From: Rikenellaceae bacterium
GTDB lineage: Bacteria > Bacteroidota > Bacteroidia > Bacteroidales > UBA932
Assembly (NCBI GenBank): GCA_900771005.1
Contig: CAAGMI010000329.1
Coordinates: forward strand, 1-64,000
Length of the DNA: 64,000 nt
Direction: 5' to 3'
Part shown: positions 52,662 to 63,500 of the stretch, one piece after another
Numbering within the stretch: position 1 is the first letter of the stretch
How the letters are laid out: every line of letters begins with the position of its first letter
Program-made: the position numbers and the translations under genes
The notes under the pieces: model-generated
What the model was told of the DNA's origin: nothing
What the model saw: only the letters and a program-made list of their open reading frames with translations
The model's database searches: none

Positions 52662-54860
52662 ATGAAAAGATTTTTGATGTTTTGCGGAGTGCTTGCATGC
52701 ACTTCATTGTATGCCTCGGCTCCGGTACAGGGCAATCATCGTACAGTGACGCTCAAACCTGAGAAGACAGGTATTACCATAAGTCCTACGCTTTCAGGAA
52801 TATTCTTTGAGGATATCAACCAGTCTCTGGACGGAGGTATCTGTGCACAGCTGATCCAGAATTATTCATTTCAGGCATATAACGTTCCCGATGCTCCTGA
52901 GAAGGAGTTCTCTTATGCAGATACGACCATTTTCGGTTGGACGGTAGTTGCCGGTGACGGGGCTGTCGGCTCTGCAAAGGTGGTGAGTGACCATCCTCTT
53001 GTGGATAGCCTTCCACGCAGGTATGATTTCGATCCTGCTGACCAATACGACGATGAACTCCGCTATATGCAGTATTGTGTGAGATTCGATGTGGAGGAAC
53101 CCGGAGCAGGATACGGCATTGCTGCTAACGGCTACGGCACTGCGCCTTACGGTCAGGAACGCCGGGGATTCTATTATTCGAACAACACTCAGATTGCCTC
53201 GATTCCAGTGAATGCCGGTGTCAAATATGAACTCTCCCTCTATCTGCAGGGTGAAGGCTATGAAGGCGGGGTGAAAATATTCCTTGAGGATGCTCAGGGA
53301 AAGTGCAATTCAAATGTGGTGGAAATAAGCCCGCTTAAGGATTATTGGCAGAAGTTCAGCACGGCGCTCGTAGCGGAGCGTTCCGTTGACAGCCGCCTTG
53401 TGATTTTGGGCGATGCTGCAGGCACTTTCTTCCTTGATTTCGTCACGCTGCTTCCTGAGGCGTCTGAACTGTGGAAGAACGGACAGGCCGGTCCTTTCCG
53501 CAAGGATATGATGGAGGCTCTTGCCGCTCTGCACCCTGCTTTTATGCGTTTCCCGGGCGGATGCGCTTCAGAAGGCCCGAACTATTTCGGACAGCCGTTC
53601 TGGAAGAATTCCATCGGGGCGGAAGAGGAACGCATAGGTTTCCGCAACCATTGGGGGTACTGGACTTCGCAGTATGTGGGATTCTATGAATACCTGCTTA
53701 TGGCGGAGTCCCTCGGCGCAAGCCCGCTGCCGGTGCTTAACAATGGCGTGACCTGCCAGTTCGCCGGTCATAAATATATCGCTCCGCTTGAGACGGAAGA
53801 GGACAGGGCCCGTTTCCAGAGCATCTTTGTGGATGACGCCCTTGACTTCATAGAGTTCTGCAATGGGGACGTAGATACGGAGTGGGGCAGACTGCGTGCT
53901 GAAATGGGACATCCGGCATCCTTCAATCTGAAATACCTCGGAATAGGTAACGAGAACCGCGGCCCGGAGTTCTGGGAGCGTTTCGATATCATGTACAAGG
54001 CGGTTAAGGAGAAGTATCCTGAGATTATTGTCGTCTCAACCGCGGGGGCAAGCGCTGACGGGCGTGAGTTCAATGCAAACATGGCTGAGATAGATGCCAA
54101 GTATCAGGATACCTATGTGGACGAACACTACTACCGTGACAACAATTGGTTCTATACCAATGGTGACCGTTACAATCCGGATAAGGTTCGCGGGGGAGAG
54201 GGACATACTTATGACCGCAATGTACCTACCAGAGTGTTTGTCGGGGAGTTTGCGAACAGCAGGGCAAACAACGACTATGCTTCCGCTATGGCAGAGGCTG
54301 CATATTGGACCAGTCTCGAACGCAATTCGGATATGGTGGTTATGGCTGCTTATGCTCCGCTTTTCTGCAAGAAGGGATTCAATAAGTGGAATTCCAATCT
54401 TATCTGGTTTGACAACAGGGGGTTGTGGCGCAGCTGTAACTATTATTATCAGCAGCTCTTTTCAGTGGCTGGTGACAAGGCGTTCAGGATCAGCGAGGTG
54501 AAGAACGGAAAGACAGTGGATGAGACTGTCTATACCTCCCCTACGGTGGATTCCGCGACAGGCGAACTTTTTGTCAAGTTCGTGAATTCTGAGGCTGTGG
54601 ATAAGGTCCTGACCCTTAAGATCCGCAATAAGACGACTTATTCGGCTACTGTCGAGTATGTTTCTTCCCACGATACTTCTGTCAAGAATCAGGGCGATCA
54701 GAATTATTATTCCGGCAATCCTGAGGCAGGTGAGGTCAGCTACGATGAGGCTGTGAAACCTCAGTCTGCTGATCTCGGACAGGTGTGCAGGAAGTTTACT
54801 ATGACTCTTCCGGAGAATTCTATCGGCATTATCCGCCTTGTGCCTGTGGCAGAAGACTAA
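52662..54860 (+). CDS. GH51 alpha-L-arabinofuranosidase with inserted CBM
   Basis: The 732-residue secreted enzyme (signal ending YASA) removes arabinofuranosyl side chains. ISPTLSGIFFEDINQSLDGG opens the barrel; a carbohydrate-binding insert spans about residues 80-265; and LGIGNENRGPEFWERF gives acid/base Glu431, with FVGEFANS giving nucleophile Glu529. The C-terminal beta domain (TGELFVKFVNSEAVDKVLTL) is usual for GH51. It forms an operon with the three-module esterase, consistent with stripping feruloylated arabinose. A long inverted repeat follows the stop. Confidence 0.93.
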   Translation: MKRFLMFCGVLACTSLYASAPVQGNHRTVTLKPEKTGITISPTLSGIFFEDINQSLDGGICAQLIQNYSFQAYNVPDAPEKEFSYADTTIFGWTVVAGDGAVGSAKVVSDHPLVDSLPRRYDFDPADQYDDELRYMQYCVRFDVEEPGAGYGIAANGYGTAPYGQERRGFYYSNNTQIASIPVNAGVKYELSLYLQGEGYEGGVKIFLEDAQGKCNSNVVEISPLKDYWQKFSTALVAERSVDSRLVILGDAAGTFFLDFVTLLPEASELWKNGQAGPFRKDMMEALAALHPAFMRFPGGCASEGPNYFGQPFWKNSIGAEEERIGFRNHWGYWTSQYVGFYEYLLMAESLGASPLPVLNNGVTCQFAGHKYIAPLETEEDRARFQSIFVDDALDFIEFCNGDVDTEWGRLRAEMGHPASFNLKYLGIGNENRGPEFWERFDIMYKAVKEKYPEIIVVSTAGASADGREFNANMAEIDAKYQDTYVDEHYYRDNNWFYTNGDRYNPDKVRGGEGHTYDRNVPTRVFVGEFANSRANNDYASAMAEAAYWTSLERNSDMVVMAAYAPLFCKKGFNKWNSNLIWFDNRGLWRSCNYYYQQLFSVAGDKAFRISEVKNGKTVDETVYTSPTVDSATGELFVKFVNSEAVDKVLTLKIRNKTTYSATVEYVSSHDTSVKNQGDQNYYSGNPEAGEVSYDEAVKPQSADLGQVCRKFTMTLPENSIGIIRLVPVAED

Positions 54861-54872
54861 GCGCTGATCCTG

Positions 54873-54955
54873 ATACAATAACTGCGTCAACAGACTCGGC
54901 ATAACAGTACCCGCTTACGCGGAAAATGCCGCCCTTGTTGACGCAGTTATTGTAT
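54873..54955. repeat. Perfect 20-bp inverted repeat with internal hairpin
   Basis: Arms ATACAATAACTGCGTCAACA (54873-54892) and TGTTGACGCAGTTATTGTAT (54936-54955) are exact reverse complements. The 43-base loop holds a second stem CGGCAT/ATGCCG and an inner CCGC/GCGG, so the transcript from either strand would fold as one long rod. It fills most of the 110-bp gap between the convergent GH51 and esterase genes. A two-way terminator is the simplest reading, but there is no T-run and the arm is longer than usual; a mobile repeat (MITE- or REP-like) is possible. Confidence 0.85.
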
Positions 54956-54970
54956 AATTCTGGTCCTTGA

Positions 54971-55846
54971 CTATTTCCGGACTTCGGTGTTGAGCCAGCG
55001 CTCCATTTCCGCAGTGAATTCAGGCTTGAAGATGCGCTCTGACCATCCCCATCCGTGACCTCCGGTAGGATAGATGTGCATTGATGCGCTTACGTGGTTC
55101 TTGACAAGCTCTTCATAGTAAAGGATGCTGTTGTGAACCGGCACCAGGAAATCATCTGAGGAGAGGAAAATCAGTGCTGGAGGTGTCTGAGGGGTTACGT
55201 GCTTCTCGTTTGAATACAGATCGACGAGTTCCTGTGAAGGATTCTCCCCGAAAAGTCCGTCATAGGAACCCTTGTGAGTGTAGGCGAGATCCATCGTTAT
55301 GACAGGATAGAACAGAATCTGGAATTCCGGCCTGTCCTGCTCGTCCGTGAAATGCGTTGCTGCAGTCGATGCGAGGTGGCCTCCGGCTGAACAGCCCATT
55401 ACACCTACGTGCTCTATGCCGAGGTCCTTGCGGCCGCGCATGATTCTGATAGCTTCCTGAAGGTCGATCAGAGGTACGTCGTGATGACCTCTCGGCAGCC
55501 TGTATTCCAGAAGGCAGAATGTATATCCGCGAGCGTTGAACCATTCCTTGAAATCGCGTCCCTCGTGTGTGTCTGACATTACCGCATATCCACCGCCCGG
55601 GCAGGCGATGATGCAGTATCCGTTAGGCTCCCTTGCAGGATAGACTTCCATATAAGCCTCGGTGTATTTTGTCCCTTCAGGAGTGTCGAATGCGTTTGGA
55701 GCACCGTTAGGCCATATCTTCACGGTGTCGACTCTAGGTCCGAAAAATCCGGCGAACTGAGGCATTCTGCGTCCTGCGGCCGGTCCTTGTGCAAAAAGAG
55801 TAAGTGATGCTGCCGCGAGGGCAAGTGTCATTATTAATTTCTTCAT
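54971..55846 (-). CDS. Secreted alpha/beta-hydrolase esterase
   Basis: The 291-residue exported protein (signal ending TLFAQG) is an alpha/beta hydrolase of the BD-FAE/acetylxylan-esterase type. CPGGGYAVMSDTHEGRDF is the oxyanion-side motif, GVMGCSAGGHLAST holds Ser153, FLSSDDFLVPVHN the acid and PTGGHGWGW the His. It likely deacylates xylo-oligosaccharides. It is divergently transcribed from the type-B carboxylesterase gene with overlapping promoters. Confidence 0.87.
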   Translation of the reverse strand: MKKLIMTLALAAASLTLFAQGPAAGRRMPQFAGFFGPRVDTVKIWPNGAPNAFDTPEGTKYTEAYMEVYPAREPNGYCIIACPGGGYAVMSDTHEGRDFKEWFNARGYTFCLLEYRLPRGHHDVPLIDLQEAIRIMRGRKDLGIEHVGVMGCSAGGHLASTAATHFTDEQDRPEFQILFYPVITMDLAYTHKGSYDGLFGENPSQELVDLYSNEKHVTPQTPPALIFLSSDDFLVPVHNSILYYEELVKNHVSASMHIYPTGGHGWGWSERIFKPEFTAEMERWLNTEVRK

Positions 55847-55878
55847 GGTTATTTTGAGTTTTTTAATTGACGTATTTA

Positions 55879-55900
55879 CAAATATAAAGTTTTATATTTG
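55879..55900. promoter_or_regulatory. Divergent -7 elements, 6 bp apart
   Basis: CAAATATA (minus-strand TATATTTG, 55886-55879) serves the esterase at 55846 and TATATTTG (55893-55900) serves the gene at 55933. The close spacing means polymerase at one promoter covers the other. No consensus -33 boxes were found. Confidence 0.55.
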
Positions 55901-55932
55901 AATAATTATATGACCAATAAAGCTATCTGGAT

Positions 55933-57504
55933 ATGAAACGGCTCATCTTATCACTAGTCCTGTGCGCCACGGCATTTGTTCTGTCTTCTTGCGACAGTGA
56001 CCCATATGTCATAAGAATTGATTCCGGCCTTGTCAAAGGCCATGACGAAAACGGTACAATGGCTTTCAAAGGCATACCATATGCCAGGATTGAAAGATTC
56101 ATGGCCCCTCAGCCTGTCGAGCCCTGGGATACGGTAATGATATGTGAGAACTGGGGACCGCAGGTTATGCAGAGGACCTGGAAAGAACTCCCGGAGAGCG
56201 AGATGTCGGAGAAAAACTCCTGTGTCCTGAATGTATGGACTACGGACAGGAAGGCCTGCAAGCCAGTCATGCTTTGGATCCACGGAGGCGGATTCGATTC
56301 CGGGTCCGCTGCAGGTAGTCCCGGATTTGAACTGGCGAAAAAGGATGTCGTGGTTGTCAGCCTCAATCATCGTCTGAATATTCTGGGATTCCTGGATCTG
56401 AGCCCTTTCGGCGAGAAATACAGACATTCCGCAAATGCGGGGATGCTGGACATTGTGCAGGCCCTTCAGTGGATACAGACCAATATCCGCAAGTTCGGAG
56501 GTGACCCTGACAACGTCACGATCTTCGGTGAATCCGGCGGTGGCGGAAAAGTGGGCACCCTTATGTGCATGCCTGCGGCTAAAGGCCTTTTCCATAAAGC
56601 TATCATAATGAGCGGCACTATTCTCAACGTCAATGACAAGACCATGACCGAATCGCTCGGGGCTGCCGTCCTTCAGGAATTGGGCATAGCTCCCGAGGAT
56701 GTGGACAAGATCGCTGACGTGCCTTACCGTGAATTGTATGACGCCGGACAGAGAGCGATGGCGAAGAGCATAGGGACGCGTTCTCCAGGCACTCCGATGA
56801 TGTGGGGATTCGGTCCGGTGCCGGATGGAGAGACCCTTCTTCAGCAGCCTTTCCAGGATGACTTGGCGGATATTTCGTCGGATGTCCCGTTGATGATAGG
56901 TACCACATTCAACGAACTTCAAAGGTCTGTTTACAATACGGAAGGGGAACTTTCATTCGAGCAGGCCAAGCCTTTGCTCGAGCCGGTCTTCGGGGATCTG
57001 ACAGACGAGTTGATCTCGGAATTCAACAAGGCATATCCGGGCTGGACGGCAAAGGATCTGGTTTCAATGGACAGGATGTTCAGACCGAAAACCATCATAA
57101 CCGCAGATGCCATTGCCTCAAGGAGGACTGCGGACACTTATATGTATATGTTTGACTGCAAGTCTCCTGTGAGCGGGGCGGCCGTACACGGGAATGAGCT
57201 GGCTTTCTGTTTCAATACATTGGACCTGGTGCCTGACCAGATACCTGTGCCGGACCGGAAGGACTTCGACCTTGCGGACCTGATGAGTGAATCCTGGGCT
57301 AATTTCGCCAAGTACGGCAACCCTAATGTCGCCGGCCAGCCTGAATGGAAACCGTATTCATCCGAGAACGGCGAGGTATTCGTGTTTGACTACGAATGCT
57401 CTGTAAAGAATAACTTCGACCGCAGGCTTCAGGAGATAGTCAACGCCTGCTGCTTCCGCCAGCTGGACGAATTCAGGGCCGGAAAACTGTCTGAAAACAA
57501 ATGA
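55933..57504 (+). CDS. Type-B carboxylesterase lipoprotein
   Basis: The 523-residue lipoprotein (lipobox LSSC, Cys near 20) is a carboxylesterase/cholinesterase-fold enzyme. GIPYARIERFMAPQPVEPWD, VMLWIHGGGFDSGSAAGSPG and VTIFGESGGGGKVG (Ser201) are family blocks, with His419 in AAVHGNELAFCFNT. It probably removes ester groups at the cell surface. Its stop overlaps the GH43 start (ATGA), tying it to xylan/arabinan breakdown. Confidence 0.9.
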   Translation: MKRLILSLVLCATAFVLSSCDSDPYVIRIDSGLVKGHDENGTMAFKGIPYARIERFMAPQPVEPWDTVMICENWGPQVMQRTWKELPESEMSEKNSCVLNVWTTDRKACKPVMLWIHGGGFDSGSAAGSPGFELAKKDVVVVSLNHRLNILGFLDLSPFGEKYRHSANAGMLDIVQALQWIQTNIRKFGGDPDNVTIFGESGGGGKVGTLMCMPAAKGLFHKAIIMSGTILNVNDKTMTESLGAAVLQELGIAPEDVDKIADVPYRELYDAGQRAMAKSIGTRSPGTPMMWGFGPVPDGETLLQQPFQDDLADISSDVPLMIGTTFNELQRSVYNTEGELSFEQAKPLLEPVFGDLTDELISEFNKAYPGWTAKDLVSMDRMFRPKTIITADAIASRRTADTYMYMFDCKSPVSGAAVHGNELAFCFNTLDLVPDQIPVPDRKDFDLADLMSESWANFAKYGNPNVAGQPEWKPYSSENGEVFVFDYECSVKNNFDRRLQEIVNACCFRQLDEFRAGKLSENK

Positions 57505-59225
57505 AATACAATATGATGAAAAAGTTACTTTTTATTGCTGCGTCGCTTGCTGCCTTGGCAGCCTGCTCCGTAAAAGTCCCTGAAGGGACTGCGCTTTTCG
57601 ACAGCTTCGATTATGAAGGCTGTGACGATTTCTATGCACAGAATCCTCTGCCGGGTGAGGATTATGTCTATAATCCTATGCTTGCAGGGTGGTATTCCGA
57701 CCCTAGCATCTGTACCAACGGGGAAGGCGACTATTTCCTCGTGACATCCACATTCGTCTATTTCCCCGGCGTGCCTATATTCCATAGCCGTGACCTTGTC
57801 AACTGGGAACAGATCGGGAATGTATTGGATCGTCCGGAACAGCTCCCTTATCTTGACGGACAGAGGATCAGCGACGGAATCTATGCTCCTGACATCAAAT
57901 ACAATAAGAACAACAAGACTTATTATATGATCACTACGGATGTCGGAGGCGGCAATTTCTTTGTCAAGACACAGGATCCGTGGAGCGGCTGGTCCGATCC
58001 GGTATTCCTTCCTGAGGTCAAAGGTATAGATCCGTCCTTCTTCTTCGATGAGGACGGAAGGGCATATATAGTAAACAATGACGACGCTCCCGACGGGAAG
58101 CCGGAATACAGCGGCCACAGAACCATCCGCTGCATAGAATTCGATGTCGAGAATGATTGCACCACAGGTGAGCGCAAAGTGATTGTCAACAAAGGATCAA
58201 GACCGGAGAACAATCCTATCTGGATAGAGGGCCCGCATCTTTACAAGATCAACGGCACATATTATCTGATGTGCGCGGAAGGCGGAACAGGCGTGCACGA
58301 ATGGCATTCGGAAGTCATATTCAAGGGAGAAACCCCGTTCGGACCGTTCGTTGCCTACGAAGGGAACCCTATCCTTACCCAACTCAATCTTGACCCTGCA
58401 AGAGAGAATCCTATCACCTGTGCGGGACACGCCGATATCGTGGAAGACGGGAACGGACAGTGGTGGGCCGTATTCCTTGCAGACCGCCCGTTCAAGGAGG
58501 ATTATGAGAATCTCGGACGTGAGACACATATGCTTCCTGTAAGCTGGACAGAAGACGGTTTCCCTGTGATCCTTCCTGCCGGAGAGACTGTGCCTCTCAT
58601 TGTAAGACACGAAGGAGTAAAGAGGGGAGAGAACGTCACTTTCGGCAATTTCTCCATTCATGACGACTTCTCGGGATCCAAACTTTCAGATGCCTGGATG
58701 ACTCTGAGAACCCCTGCAACGGAACATTATTCGCTTTCTGACAAACCTGGTTACCTTTCACTCTATTGCTCGGAGGAAAAATCAACTGGTGTCCATACCC
58801 CGTCGCTTGTGGTAAGGCGTATGCATCACCACAAATTCACGGCATCCACGAGGATGTATTTCAATCCTCAGACTGAGACTGAGGCTGCCGGAATGTTGCT
58901 TTTCAAGGATGAAAGCCACCAGTATTTCCTCAAGGTTACGCTTGGAGGCATAACTTTGAGAAAGATTGAGAGTAAACTGAATTTCATACCTGGACAGAGA
59001 CCGGAAAGGATAGATGCGAGCGAGGATCTTGCTTCGGCTCAGGCTGAAGGATACAAGTTCATAGATCTCAGGATCACTTCCGACGGAGAGACTTTTGCGT
59101 TCTGGTATGCTCCTGACGGAAAGGAATGGACTCTGCTTGCTGATGGCGTGGATGCAACTTATCTCACTACACTCAGCGCTGGAGGATTCACCGGAACCGT
59201 TATCGGTCTTTATGCTGAGAAATAA
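57501..59225 (+). CDS. GH43 beta-xylosidase/arabinofuranosidase lipoprotein
   Basis: The 574-residue protein (lipoprotein signal LAALAAC from the inner ATG 57516) has a five-bladed GH43 domain. GWYSDPSICTNGEGDYFLVT gives the Asp base, GIYAPDIKYNKNNKTYYMIT the middle Asp, and IEGPHLYKINGTYYLMCAEG the acid Glu. The C-terminal about 190 residues are the concanavalin-like module usual for GH43 subfamily-12-type xylosidases. The start at 57501 overlaps the carboxylesterase stop. The 3' end overlaps the transporter gene by 26 bp tail-to-tail. Confidence 0.9.
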   Translation: MKYNMMKKLLFIAASLAALAACSVKVPEGTALFDSFDYEGCDDFYAQNPLPGEDYVYNPMLAGWYSDPSICTNGEGDYFLVTSTFVYFPGVPIFHSRDLVNWEQIGNVLDRPEQLPYLDGQRISDGIYAPDIKYNKNNKTYYMITTDVGGGNFFVKTQDPWSGWSDPVFLPEVKGIDPSFFFDEDGRAYIVNNDDAPDGKPEYSGHRTIRCIEFDVENDCTTGERKVIVNKGSRPENNPIWIEGPHLYKINGTYYLMCAEGGTGVHEWHSEVIFKGETPFGPFVAYEGNPILTQLNLDPARENPITCAGHADIVEDGNGQWWAVFLADRPFKEDYENLGRETHMLPVSWTEDGFPVILPAGETVPLIVRHEGVKRGENVTFGNFSIHDDFSGSKLSDAWMTLRTPATEHYSLSDKPGYLSLYCSEEKSTGVHTPSLVVRRMHHHKFTASTRMYFNPQTETEAAGMLLFKDESHQYFLKVTLGGITLRKIESKLNFIPGQRPERIDASEDLASAQAEGYKFIDLRITSDGETFAFWYAPDGKEWTLLADGVDATYLTTLSAGGFTGTVIGLYAEK

Positions 59226-60513
59226 CAGGCCTTGAGCCTTTGACGGCATACCAGTTGATGAAAGCAAGTCCCGCTATCACAACCCAGTAGCTTGTCATAT
59301 AAGATGTGGCGTCGGCGAGGATATTCTGTGCCAGTGGCAGGATACCCCCGCCGACTACCATTGTCATGAATATCCCGGATGCAAGTACGGTGGATTTCCC
59401 AAGGCCTCTGACCGCAAGGTCAAAGATCGATCCCCACATCACACAGGTGCACAGTCCGCAGCAGACAAGAAGCAGTGCCGAAACCGGTACCTTTGCCATG
59501 GCGAAGCCTGATCCGGTGAACACCGGCATGGATATCCTGGACGATACAGGCGTGAAAATAGCGCAGGCCACCAATGCCATTGCAATGAGAGTCACTGCCG
59601 TCAACTGGGCGCGACTGGATACCTTGCCGCTTATCACGCTGCCTATGAGACGGCCGATGAACATCATGAACCAGTATGTGCCCTCTACGAAACCGGCAAT
59701 GGCCGTGGCCGTTCTCGGGTCGAGTCGTCCGCCTTTCTCGCTGACGTCTGACAGGAAGAAATTGAGAGTGCCCGGGATTCCGACCTCTACTCCTACATAC
59801 ATGAATATCGCTGCGGCGCCCAGCACGAAATGTCTGAATTTCAAAGGACTTGTCACTCCTTCCGTGTCGGCTATGATCTCCTCGGGGTCACTGAGAGGGA
59901 TGAAACTGAGTATGATGAATGCCGCGGCGAACACTCCCATGGCTATATAAAGTACGGGGTTGACGTCGGAGATAAATGTGTCCTTTGTGATCTGTCCTAT
60001 CAGGGAACCCACGAGAATAGGAGTGATCGTACCCATGAGGGAGTTGCAGGTGCCACCCATCTGGATGTACTGGTTGCCCCGTTTCTCTCCTCCGAGGAGC
60101 GTGAGCATAGGGTTGACGACCGTATTCAGCATACATACGGAGAATCCGGAAACAAATGCTCCGGCCAGATACACGAAATAGTTGGCTGGGATGTCCGATA
60201 TGCTGACCCCGACTCCGATTATCCCGGAAAGAAATTGTATGAATACGCCGGAAAATCCCACTGAGATTGCAATCAGTATCGTCTTCTTGGACCCCAGCCT
60301 GTTGAGAATGCGTCCCGCCGGTATTCCCATGAAGAGATAGGCAAGGAAGTTCATCATATTGCCCATTATGCCCAGGGCGTTGGAGCCTTCGATGCCGGGC
60401 TGATGTTTCCAGATGTTTCCCACCGGTGCCGCAAGGTTGGTCACGAATGAGATCATTCCGAAAAGAAGGATCATTGTGACTATCGCGACTGTATTCTGAT
60501 TCTTTCTTGACAT
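59200..60513 (-). CDS. FHS-type sugar MFS transporter
   Basis: The 437-residue, 12-helix permease resembles FHS sugar symporters. FLAYLFMGIPAGRILNRLGS is the loop 2-3 MFS motif, and AGAFVSGFSVCMLNTVVNPM then GTCNSLMGTITPILVGSLIG match the FHS fingerprint more loosely than the fucose-locus transporter. It probably imports monosaccharides freed by the flanking enzymes. It lies 6 bp after the LacZ-type GH2 gene on the same strand. Confidence 0.82.
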   Translation of the reverse strand: MSRKNQNTVAIVTMILLFGMISFVTNLAAPVGNIWKHQPGIEGSNALGIMGNMMNFLAYLFMGIPAGRILNRLGSKKTILIAISVGFSGVFIQFLSGIIGVGVSISDIPANYFVYLAGAFVSGFSVCMLNTVVNPMLTLLGGEKRGNQYIQMGGTCNSLMGTITPILVGSLIGQITKDTFISDVNPVLYIAMGVFAAAFIILSFIPLSDPEEIIADTEGVTSPLKFRHFVLGAAAIFMYVGVEVGIPGTLNFFLSDVSEKGGRLDPRTATAIAGFVEGTYWFMMFIGRLIGSVISGKVSSRAQLTAVTLIAMALVACAIFTPVSSRISMPVFTGSGFAMAKVPVSALLLVCCGLCTCVMWGSIFDLAVRGLGKSTVLASGIFMTMVVGGGILPLAQNILADATSYMTSYWVVIAGLAFINWYAVKGSRPVISQHKDR

Positions 60514-60519
60514 AATGGC

Positions 60520-63500
60520 TTAATTGCAGGAAATGATGAACCCGTAGCTATATGGATTGTTCGCGTCTATGGTATATTTGTCCAGTGTCCGTGCGCCCCA
60601 TCCGTCATTGCAGCCTACACCGTGGATGTTGAGGTCGAGATTGACCGTGATGAAATCTCTTGCAGAAAGTTCATGAGGATGCCCGGCCTGTTCAATGTCT
60701 TCCTCTTCCCAAGGCCATGCCCTGAAACAGAGAGGCTGGAGCCCTTCAATCTGAAGCGTGTCCTCACCGTTTGAGAAACTGATCCATCTTGCATCACACC
60801 TGTTCCCGTTTTCCTGCGGTGCAGGGTAGTTGACCACAAAATCATCGAGAGACAGTGAATACTCTCTGATGAATTCTGACGATTTGCGGTCAGGATAGTT
60901 TTCAAGCGGACCTCTTCCGTACCAGGATATCTTGTCCATACTCTGGTCAATGCACATCTTCATTCCGAATTTCGGCATCAGCGGCAATCCCTTGGCTGCA
61001 GGTTCGTAATCGGCCGAAACCAGGACTTTCCCCTCGGAACTGATCTTATACGTAAGCGTATAGCATGCTCCGACTTCTATCTCTTTCCTGAAGGTCAATA
61101 CTGCCATTCCGTCCTGCTTTACGACTTCAGAAGAAAGCATCTTCATCGTCTCGCCGGCGCTTCTCCATGCCCCCAGACGACGATTGTAGTTGTTGTGCTT
61201 CTGGTTCTCGGTAGCAGGCTTCCAGAAGTATGGCTGCAGAGGGGCCTTGAGCAGTTCTGAGATTCCGTGCTTCCAGGAAACCAGATTGCCGGTGGCTTTT
61301 TCAATACTTATGGTTTCGCTTCCCGCCTTTACCAGCAGGCAGCCCTCGGACTCTGTAACCTCAGGCGCCGGACCTTTTGATGAAAACTTGGAAGCCTTCT
61401 TGTCTATCAGCAGGAACTGTTCTTTCGCTACGGTAAAACCTTTGTCCGCCCATATCTTAGGATGGCGGAGACGGGCGTACACGTTCAGGAACACCTCACC
61501 TTTTGTGTCATCATAAGATGGAATCTCAAGTATGTCGTTTGCGTTAATGGGCTGCTCTGCGGAGTAGACCACCTTGCCGTCATCCACGAACTCATAGAAA
61601 TAATCGAATTCATCGGCTGAAGTAAAGCAGTATGTGTTGATGACCTTCACGTTGCTTGAGGATACGAGTTCGAAATTCAGATATTGATTGACTTTCTGAA
61701 CTTCATAGTACTGCGGGTATGGTCTCCTGTCCGCACCTACAATCCCGTTAAGACAAGTCGTAGAGGAATTCGGGACGTCGCCGAAATCCCCGCCATATGC
61801 AAAATATTCGTCCTCTTCCAGCTTGAGTGAAAATGGGTTGTCGGAGTACGTCTGGACGCTGCTGCCTTTCTTTTTAGCTATGCCGTGATCGCACCATTCC
61901 CAGATTACCGCCCCGAAATTGCTCGGGTCTGCGTTGATCACATCAGCATAATCCTTGTAGTTGCCCAGAGAATTGCCGCCGGCATAAGCGTATTCTCTCA
62001 TAAAGAACGGCCTGTCCGTTATTTCCCTGGCTTCCTCCGCCACTCTGTCCGGATGTATGTATCCGTCATCATAAAAATCCGAGATATCCCTGTCTGTGTC
62101 ACTGAAGACTAGCCGCGTCGAATCCATGGAGCGGACTTTCTCTGCCATGGCCAACGAGTTTATTCCTCTGCCACCTTCATTTCCAAGCGACCATATCAAC
62201 ACGCAAGGCCAGTTTCGGTCTCTGGCCACCAGGGATTCCGCTCTGTCCAGATGTGCCACTGTCCAGTCCGGGTTGTCACCGAGCTCGCGGTTCCGCAAGC
62301 CGTAGTCGTGACTTTCCTGATTCGCTTCGTCCATCACATAAAGGCCGTACTCGTCACATAATTCGTAGAACAGAGGATCGTCAGGATAATGCGAACATCT
62401 TATGAGATTGATATTCGCCTGTTTGATCATTTTTAGGTCAAGTTCCATCGTGGCCCTGTCCATAGTGCGACCTGTCCTTGGATGGAACTCATGGCGGTTC
62501 ACACCTTTGATTTTTATCGCCTCTCCGTTATAATGGACGATTTCTCCACTATGCTCGATCCTCCGTATGCCCAGGTGATTGGTGAAATGCTCAAGTTCGC
62601 TCCCTTTGCTGCGGAGGATGATGTCGAGGTCATACAGATTAGGCTTTTCTGAAGACCAGAGCGCCGGGTTGTCGATATTGAAAGAGAATTCGACTTCAGC
62701 CTGACTTCCATTCTCGATCTTCCTGATATCCTTAGTCAAAGTATATGTGTCATCCTTCCCTTTATTGTTTTTCCCTTTTATGGACACTTGCAGCTCTATG
62801 TTCTTGCTGCTTTTTTTGGAAAGGTTCGCTATCTTAAAACTGATCCTTGCTTCTGCACTGGTATATTTCTCGTCCGGCGTAGCGCTCACCGCATAATCGG
62901 CAATGTGCACTTCCGGCCTGGTCCACAGATCGACTGACCTGAATATGCCTGAGAGACGCCACATGTCCTGGTCCTCAAGGTAACTTCCATCGGAATATGA
63001 ATAAACTTCCACGGCCAGTTTGTTCTCACCGGGTTGAACATATCGGGTGATGTTGAATTCAGCCGGTGACATTGAATTCTGGCTGTATCCCACTTTCTGC
63101 CCGTTGACCCATATATACATCGCAGATTCGACGCCTGCGAAATGAAGGTAATATGTCTTTGCTTCCTTTGCGTCATCAATGTGGAAAGAGGTGACATACT
63201 GACCTACAGGATTCCTGTTGACATATGTGTAATAATTCTCAGGCGGATCGGACATCACTCTCGGCTGATCCTTTTTGAATGGCAGCGTCCAGTTGGAATA
63301 TATCGGGATACCGTATCCCTGCATCTGCCATTCTCCCGGTACGATGATATCGTCCCAGCCGGAGACGTCGAATGTCTCCTCATAGAATCTTTCTTCCCTT
63401 TGCTCCGGACGCGGATACCATTTGAACTTCCATGTGCCGTCCAGAGATTGGCATTCCCCGCAGTCGTACCGCTTAGAAGGTAGTGTCAGCGTGGCATGAT

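Noticed and set aside
55954..56922. Minus-strand open frame of 322 codons inside the type-B carboxylesterase gene
   Set aside because: Mirror of a well-supported esterase coding frame; His/Arg-rich antisense composition.
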